From contig JAVBMU010000050.1 in assembly GCA_031552185.1 (NCBI GenBank), positions 1 to 44,347 on the forward strand: a stretch of DNA of 44,347 nt. Reading direction: 5' to 3'. The notes under the pieces are model-generated. The model had not been told where the DNA came from, searched no databases, and worked only from the letters and a program-made list of their open reading frames with translations. Below, piece after piece: positions 39,496-44,347 of this stretch. Every line of letters begins with the position of its first letter. The stretch's first letter is position 1. The position numbers were made by a program, and so were the translations under genes. The DNA is from JAVBMU01 sp031552185. Its GTDB lineage: Bacteria > Actinomycetota > Actinomycetes > Actinomycetales > Cellulomonadaceae.

Positions 39496-40445
39496 TCGAC
39501 CGTGAGCACGGTCCGGGCGAGCCGCTCCCGGTCCGGCGTACTGGTCATCACGGTGTCGGTGACCACCGCCCGGATGCCCAACTCCTCGACGGCCGGGGCG
39601 AGGCTCGCATCGCGCCGGTCCAGGACCATCGCGTCCACCAGGCCGGCGTAGATCCGGGCGACGCCGACGGGGGAGACCTCGTGCCCGAGCGAGCCGAGCA
39701 CGGCCGCGGCGGGTCCGCGCAACGCCCGGCCGCCCACGATCGGACTCACCGCGACCCGACGCGCCCGGCTGCCGGCCAGCGCGGCGCGCACGCCGTCGAC
39801 CGCGAGGATCGGCGCGATGGACAGCAGGGGATTGGACGGCGCGATCACCACGATGTCGGCGTCCGCCAGGGCGGGCAGGACGCCCGGGCCGGGCGCGGCG
39901 GTCGCCGCGCCCTCATAGCGCAGACCGACGACCTCGTCCTGGTGCCCCCGGGCGACGAAATACTCCTGGAAGCCCAGTGGCCCGGCCGGCGTCTCGACCA
40001 CGGTCGCGACCGGGTCGTCGCTCATCGGGAGCAGCCGGGCAGGCACCCCGAGCGAGCCGGCGATCAATGCGGTCACCTCGCTGAGCGGCATGCCGGCCCG
40101 CCGCCGGGCGGTCCGCACGATGTGGGTCGCCAGGTCGCGATCGCCGAGCCGGAACCAGGTCGGTTCGCCCAGGTCGGCCAGGGCGCCGAGCGTCGCGAAC
40201 GTCTCGCCGGCCCGCCCCCAGCCATGGTCCGGGTCGACGACGCCGGCCAGCGTGTATGTCACGGTGTCCAGGTCCGGGCTGATCGCCAGCCCATGGAGTT
40301 CGACGTCGTCGGCGGTGTTCACAACGACGTCGAGGCGCGCTCCGGTCAGGCACACCCCATGGGCGAGCTTGGCGCCACCGACGCCGCCGGCCAACAGGGT
40401 CACTCGCCCCGGACCGGCCTGAGCCCGGGTGGTCGCGCTCGTCAC
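39489..40445 (-). CDS. cofD: 2-phospho-L-lactate transferase (F420 biosynthesis)
   Basis: This 318-aa enzyme, called FbiA in mycobacteria, joins the activated lactyl/enolpyruvyl group to the deazaflavin Fo. Motifs: LLAGGVGGAKLAHG at the N-terminus, NTADDVELHGLAISPDLD with the catalytic acidic pair, HGWGRAGETF, SNPLLSI and SPIVGGRALRGPAA. The GTG at 40445 gives the family length; TAGGCT lies 8 nt upstream, so a near-leaderless start is possible. The F420 ligase (cofE/fbiB) and Fo synthase (fbiC) are not in the window. Confidence 0.93.
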   Translation of the reverse strand: MTSATTRAQAGPGRVTLLAGGVGGAKLAHGVCLTGARLDVVVNTADDVELHGLAISPDLDTVTYTLAGVVDPDHGWGRAGETFATLGALADLGEPTWFRLGDRDLATHIVRTARRRAGMPLSEVTALIAGSLGVPARLLPMSDDPVATVVETPAGPLGFQEYFVARGHQDEVVGLRYEGAATAAPGPGVLPALADADIVVIAPSNPLLSIAPILAVDGVRAALAGSRARRVAVSPIVGGRALRGPAAAVLGSLGHEVSPVGVARIYAGLVDAMVLDRRDASLAPAVEELGIRAVVTDTVMTSTPDRERLARTVLTVEC

Positions 40446-40576
40446 GGACGCCAAGCCTACGTTGCCCCGACCCCCGGGCCGAGATGACCGCATCCTGGGG
40501 GGATGCGGGCTCGTGGCCTCGGGCATCGTAGGCTGTCGCCTGCAACCGGTTCGTCCAGTACCCGGAGAACAATTCC

Positions 40577-43500
40577 ATGCCCCTGTTCGAGGTCGATGCC
40601 CAGGGCCCCGTGCCCGTGCACACGCCGGTCCCCCAGGGCGCCTTCGGGCCCGATGCACGCCGCGTCGTCGACGGCAACCTCGCCGGTCTCGTCGGCGAAC
40701 CGATCTTCTCCGTCGCGAGCGGTCGCAACCCGGACGAGCCGTACCTGTTGGCGCTCGACGCCGGTGGGCTGCCGGTCGTCATCGACGTCTTCACCCAGCT
40801 CACGGGCGAGACGCTGGCGCTCGCGCTGAACCACGCGGGGGTGGCCGGGCAGCTCACCCGGGCGGATATCGCCGCGCGGTACGACGGCGGCGTCGGCGCC
40901 TTCCACAAAGACGTCGCAGCGTTCTACGACAACGTGCCGCTGGTTCGGTCCCAGGGCAGTTCCGGCGCGACCGGCGCGCGGCTGATCATCCTGTGCCAGG
41001 GGGCGGCGCCGGGGATCCTGGACGCGCTCGACTTCCTGCGCCAGCCGGGGTCGCCGGTGAGCGTGCTGCGGCTCGGTGTGGTCAACACGTGGGACGGGCG
41101 TCGCTTCATCGACGTGTCGCCGATGGCGGCTGCGACGCAGGTGCGGGCCGCCCGGACGCTGCCGACCGGGGCGGCGGCGTTCGACGACGAGGTCGTCGTC
41201 GGGCGCGCCCTGTCCGGCAAGATCCCCGTCGTGAGCCGCGTCGGCTCCGAGCCGGCGCCGGCCCGCTCGACGAGCGCCGAGGTCCCGCCGCGGGCGCGGG
41301 CGGCGGCGCCGGACGCAGGCCGGCGGGGAGGCGGCGCCCCCGAGACCGCGGCTCACGGGGTGCGGGTGGCCCCGGAGGCCGCGGCTCGTCCGCCGACGGC
41401 CGGCCCCGCGGCTGCGACCACGAAAGGCCGGAGCGGATCGTCCGGAGTTCCCGCTGGGAACCCGGCGCGGACCGCCGGCGGACCGGCGGCGTCCGCCGGC
41501 CAGGGCGGCGCGCCGAGGACGGCCGCCACCGGCGCGGTGGCGAGCGGCCTGGCGGCGGGCATGATGCCCGGCGAAAAGCTGCCGGGCACCCGGACGCCCG
41601 GTGGCGTCGCGCCCGGTGACCGCGCGCCCGCCGGCCAAGCCCCGGCCAAGGCATCGGCCGCCGGCGCATCCGGCCGGGCGGCCGCGGCGAGGAGAGCGCC
41701 GGCCGGAAGCCCCGGCGCAGGTGCCGGCACCGGCTCGGCGCGAACCGCGGCAGGCGGGTCGCCGTCGGCAGCTTCGCCGGCCGACGACGAACTCACCGAC
41801 TCGCGACCCTGGGACTGGACCGGCGAGCGTCGGTCCCCGCAACCGTCGGATGCGTCCGGCTGGGACCGGCGATTCGACCGCAAGACCCCGGAGGAGGACA
41901 CCCAGCCCCGGCCGGACCATGGCCGGCCGACGCGTCCGGCGCCGCCGAGGACCGGGTCCGCTGCTCGGCAGTCGGGTGCCGCGGCAATGCCCGCGCCGCC
42001 CGACGTGCCCTCGATCCCGATGCCGAGGACCGACACCGGGTCGGTGCCGAACCCTCCGGCAGCACCATCGGCTCGTCCGGCAGGCCGTCCGGCGTCCGCA
42101 TCGCCGGTCTCGGCCGGTCCAATGCCCGGCTCCGGCTCGGGTCCGCCGTCCGGGTCCAGTCCCCGCGTCGGCTCGGGTCCGGCCGCGTCCTCGGCGGGCG
42201 GTCCGTCGTCCGGATCCGTTCCGCTGTCGGCCGCGTCCTCGGCCGACGCCGGGCGACTGACTTCCGCCGGCGCGAAGCCGGGGCGGGAGGCTCCATCGTC
42301 CGGCGCCGCATCGGCTTCCCCGTCCGCGGCGGGTTCAACCGGCGCAACGGCGTCGGTTTCGCCGTCCGCGACGACCACCTCCTCCGGTCCGACGTGGACC
42401 GGTTCGTCCGCGGTCGGTTCGCCCGCGGGCACGGGGTCGGCTGGTCCGTCCCCGTCGGGTACGGCGCCGTCGTCCGGCGGGGATTCCACTCGGGCGGGGT
42501 CGGTTCTTCTGTCCACCGGTGGCGGTGCCTCGGCCGGGACGACGTCGGCCGGCTTATCCGCGGCGACGAAGTCCGCCGGCACGCGTGCCGCCGAACCTTT
42601 CGCCGGGGCGGCGGCACGGTCGGTTCCCGCAGGGGACGCCGCGACCCCGGACGCCGCGACCCCGGACGCCGCCGGCGGCCGGCCGACAACGGGCCTTTCC
42701 CCGAGTGCTCCGCCCCCGCCGGACTCGCCCGCGAAATCTGACCGCCGCGTTGGCCTCGGGGCGTCGACCGGTCCCGGAGCACCTGATCGCTCGCCTGTCT
42801 TCGCGGCCGGCCCGGGGCCCGAGAGTCGAGGTCCGGCCCGAGCCGCAGACGCCGCTTCCGGGCCCGATCCGGCCGCGGGCGGCCCTCGTTGGGACAGCGC
42901 TCCAGAGCACCGGCCCGGTCACCCACGCGGTGGGGGCCCGGCCCAAACCGGCGAGCGGCCGGCCGGCGTCGGCGCCCCGGCGGACACCAGGCCCGCTGAG
43001 TGGAGCGCTGGACCGGGGCAAGCCGCACCGTCGTCGTCAAACCCCCCGAGGGGCGGGGTCAGCCGCCGTTCGGTGCTTCGCCGCGACGGGATCCCGGATT
43101 CCTATCCGGCGGAATCCGATGCGACGAGGGCGCACCCTTTGGTCGGGCACGTCCAGACGCCGGGCAAGGAATTCGGCGCCGCCGGCGCCGGTGACCGAAT
43201 GGGCGCCGCAGCCGCGTCCGCCGGACTCGGCCCTGTTTCGCCGGCCGGCCGGCTCGCCACCGCGCCCGATGCCCGTCCGCAGACCGGGCAGGTGCGACCG
43301 CTCCCGGGCCCGGTCCCGCCGCCACCGGCTCCGCCGGGTGCCACGCCCGCGCAGGCGTCGTCGACGCGGGCGGATGCCCCGGTCATGCGTTCGGCGGCCG
43401 CGCCGCCGACCCTCCTGGGGGAATCGGCGGCCGCGATCGCCCCGCCTACCCCGGTGGAGCCGTTCCCATCGGTCGGCTCGGCGACTTCGTCGTCCCCATT

Positions 43501-43951
43501 CGCTACCGGTGCGCCGAGGCACCCGGATCCGCCCGCCCTGCCGGGGCACCTCGGCGGAACCGATGCCGCGCCGCCCACCGCCTTCACTGGGCGGCGCGCC
43601 CGGGCGGACGGCGGGTTGCCGAGTCTTCCGGGTGGCGGCTACCCGATTTCCGGTGGCGGCACTGGGCCGAATCCGCTCGTGACCAGCGACGACCCTGATC
43701 TTGCCGTGCTGGCGCGTTCGCTCGGCGGCCCCACCCAACTGGTGTGGGCCCGGCCCCGGAGGCGACAGCGATTCGAAGCGACGCTCCTTCCGGACGGCGT
43801 CATCGAGTTGGAGGACGGCAGGCGTTATCACAGCCCCGACTTGGCTGCCAACGCCGTGTCGGGGATGGAGAGCGCCGCCGGGTGGCTGGTGTGGCGCCTG
43901 GGCGATGAGGGCCCGACGCTGACCGACGCGTTCCTCGGTCGACGCGACTGA
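40577..43951 (+). CDS. RAMA-domain protein with nuclease-like N-terminus and long low-complexity linker
   Basis: This 1124-aa protein has three parts. Residues 1-205 form a globular domain (MPLFEVDAQG, then PYLLALDAGGLPVVIDVF) that resembles the PD-(D/E)xK-like domain found at the N-terminus of related actinobacterial proteins. The expected E-x-K after the core strand reads D-V-F, so it is probably inactive. Residues about 210-1035 are almost entirely Ala, Pro, Gly, Ser, Thr and Arg and must be disordered. Residues about 1040-1120 match a RAMA domain (restriction-enzyme adenine methylase-associated; related to DUF4357): TQLVWARPRRRQRFEATLLP, an ELEDGRRYHSP core and SAAGWLVWRL. The ATG follows GGAGA by 10 nt. 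It is divergent from cofD. A DNA- or modification-sensing role is plausible but unproven. Confidence 0.7.
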   Translation: MPLFEVDAQGPVPVHTPVPQGAFGPDARRVVDGNLAGLVGEPIFSVASGRNPDEPYLLALDAGGLPVVIDVFTQLTGETLALALNHAGVAGQLTRADIAARYDGGVGAFHKDVAAFYDNVPLVRSQGSSGATGARLIILCQGAAPGILDALDFLRQPGSPVSVLRLGVVNTWDGRRFIDVSPMAAATQVRAARTLPTGAAAFDDEVVVGRALSGKIPVVSRVGSEPAPARSTSAEVPPRARAAAPDAGRRGGGAPETAAHGVRVAPEAAARPPTAGPAAATTKGRSGSSGVPAGNPARTAGGPAASAGQGGAPRTAATGAVASGLAAGMMPGEKLPGTRTPGGVAPGDRAPAGQAPAKASAAGASGRAAAARRAPAGSPGAGAGTGSARTAAGGSPSAASPADDELTDSRPWDWTGERRSPQPSDASGWDRRFDRKTPEEDTQPRPDHGRPTRPAPPRTGSAARQSGAAAMPAPPDVPSIPMPRTDTGSVPNPPAAPSARPAGRPASASPVSAGPMPGSGSGPPSGSSPRVGSGPAASSAGGPSSGSVPLSAASSADAGRLTSAGAKPGREAPSSGAASASPSAAGSTGATASVSPSATTTSSGPTWTGSSAVGSPAGTGSAGPSPSGTAPSSGGDSTRAGSVLLSTGGGASAGTTSAGLSAATKSAGTRAAEPFAGAAARSVPAGDAATPDAATPDAAGGRPTTGLSPSAPPPPDSPAKSDRRVGLGASTGPGAPDRSPVFAAGPGPESRGPARAADAASGPDPAAGGPRWDSAPEHRPGHPRGGGPAQTGERPAGVGAPADTRPAEWSAGPGQAAPSSSNPPRGGVSRRSVLRRDGIPDSYPAESDATRAHPLVGHVQTPGKEFGAAGAGDRMGAAAASAGLGPVSPAGRLATAPDARPQTGQVRPLPGPVPPPPAPPGATPAQASSTRADAPVMRSAAAPPTLLGESAAAIAPPTPVEPFPSVGSATSSSPFATGAPRHPDPPALPGHLGGTDAAPPTAFTGRRARADGGLPSLPGGGYPISGGGTGPNPLVTSDDPDLAVLARSLGGPTQLVWARPRRRQRFEATLLPDGVIELEDGRRYHSPDLAANAVSGMESAAGWLVWRLGDEGPTLTDAFLGRRD

Positions 43952-44347
43952 GCCTGCCTCCGTGGCCGGCGAGCCGCGGCCTGCGTATGACGCTGCTGTG
44001 GGGCGTCATCACCGACGTGCCGCATATCCGTGACGAACCCGCTGACCAGGTCATCAATACGTCACATGTATGGCAGTCAATCCCCATTTGACGGTGCGTT
44101 CGGACGCGCTTGCGCTGCCGCATTGTGTCTTGCGCTGCCGCATTATGTACGGCGATGAACGGCGAGACGAGCCGCGTCGGCGCGCCCGGACGGGTGTGAG
44201 ATGGGTCTCCGGTGTTCGGTTTGACGGGTGGGTGTGGGGTGTGGGAGTGTTCTGGTCGTTCGCTTCTGGAGTTCCGGCGGGTTGGTGTGCTGGGTGGCTC
44301 GGGGTGGGCGTTCCCCTCAGGTGTTCCGGGTTGTTGGTTTGCCTTGC
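43952..44347. other. Non-coding end of window
   Basis: No protein-like frame was seen. There is a hairpin ATGACGC (43987-43993)/GCGTCAT (44003-44009) shortly after the RAMA gene, a 20-bp direct repeat (44109-44148) and a G/T-rich stretch from about 44190 to the end. A gene may begin beyond the window. Confidence 0.55.
44109..44148. repeat. 20-bp direct repeat, two copies
   Basis: CTTGCGCTGCCGCATTGTGT (44109-44128) is followed directly by the same sequence with one G-to-A change (44129-44148). The period equals that of the array at 9391 but the sequence is different. Confidence 0.85.

Noticed and set aside
41353..42582. Minus-strand 409-codon frame opposite the RAMA protein linker
   Set aside because: It is antisense to a low-complexity Pro/Ala/Gly/Ser coding region. 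Such sequence leaves all frames open, and there is no domain or start signal.

Overview
The window is very GC-rich DNA from an actinomycete (Actinomycetota). Several lines of evidence agree: near-saturated G/C third codon positions, an orphan GlnR regulator, an actinobacterial Crp, DUF4177 and DUF2516 proteins, F420 biosynthesis genes (cofD/fbiA and cofC/fbiD), GTG starts, and many starts that sit exactly 6 nt after a TAnnnT box (leaderless signature). Genus and species cannot be fixed from the sequence alone. A Frankiales/Sporichthyales-like lineage is only a guess.

Layout. (1) 0.1-6.6 kb, minus strand: a five-gene MacAB-like export operon (adaptor, ATPase, permease, DUF5666 lipoprotein, second adaptor with a His-rich N-terminus and a Pro-Thr linker). 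(2) 6.7-8.7 kb: a GT39-like membrane glycosyltransferase. (3) 8.7-9.86 kb: a gene-free, repeat-laden region with an exact 20-bp tandem array, inverted copies of the same unit, a 16-bp tandem repeat and two flanking inverted elements. (4) 9.9-13.1 kb: a tyrosine phenol-lyase-like PLP enzyme, a TetR regulator and a divergent NAD(P)-binding protein. (5) 13.1-13.75 kb: a recombinase remnant, a terminator and tRNA-Pro(CGG). (6) 13.9-19.9 kb: a core actinobacterial block of metallophosphoesterase, bifunctional PBP, DUF4177, RidA, Crp and endonuclease III. (7) 19.9-26 kb: alpha/beta hydrolase coupled to GlnR, a membrane protein, an unlisted 37-aa membrane protein, YgfZ, a FUSC-type protein, DUF2516 and D-aminoacyl-tRNA deacylase. 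(8) 26.2-34.8 kb, envelope and secreted functions: an LPXTG-like protein, an ECF sigma factor with its membrane partner, a giant S8 protease, and two tandem secreted paralogues, one carrying a beta-gamma-crystallin-like domain. (9) 34.8-40.4 kb: a fused FAD/Fe-S dehydrogenase, a nitroreductase, and cofC/cofD. (10) 40.6-44 kb: a 1124-aa protein with a nuclease-like but apparently inactive N-terminus, about 830 residues of low-complexity linker and a C-terminal RAMA domain.

How it fits together. Most genes are chromosomal housekeeping or envelope functions. Translational coupling by ATGA-type overlaps is frequent (ATPase/permease, lipoprotein/adaptor, DUF4177/RidA, GlnR/hydrolase, sigma/membrane partner). 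The most unusual material is the 20-bp repeat region, the crystallin-type paralogue pair with a Crp-like site between the two genes, the triplicated 3' end of crp, the two-adaptor export operon, the altered active sites of the TPL-like enzyme and the alpha/beta hydrolase, and the RAMA protein. No prophage, CRISPR array, insertion sequence or complete defence system was found.
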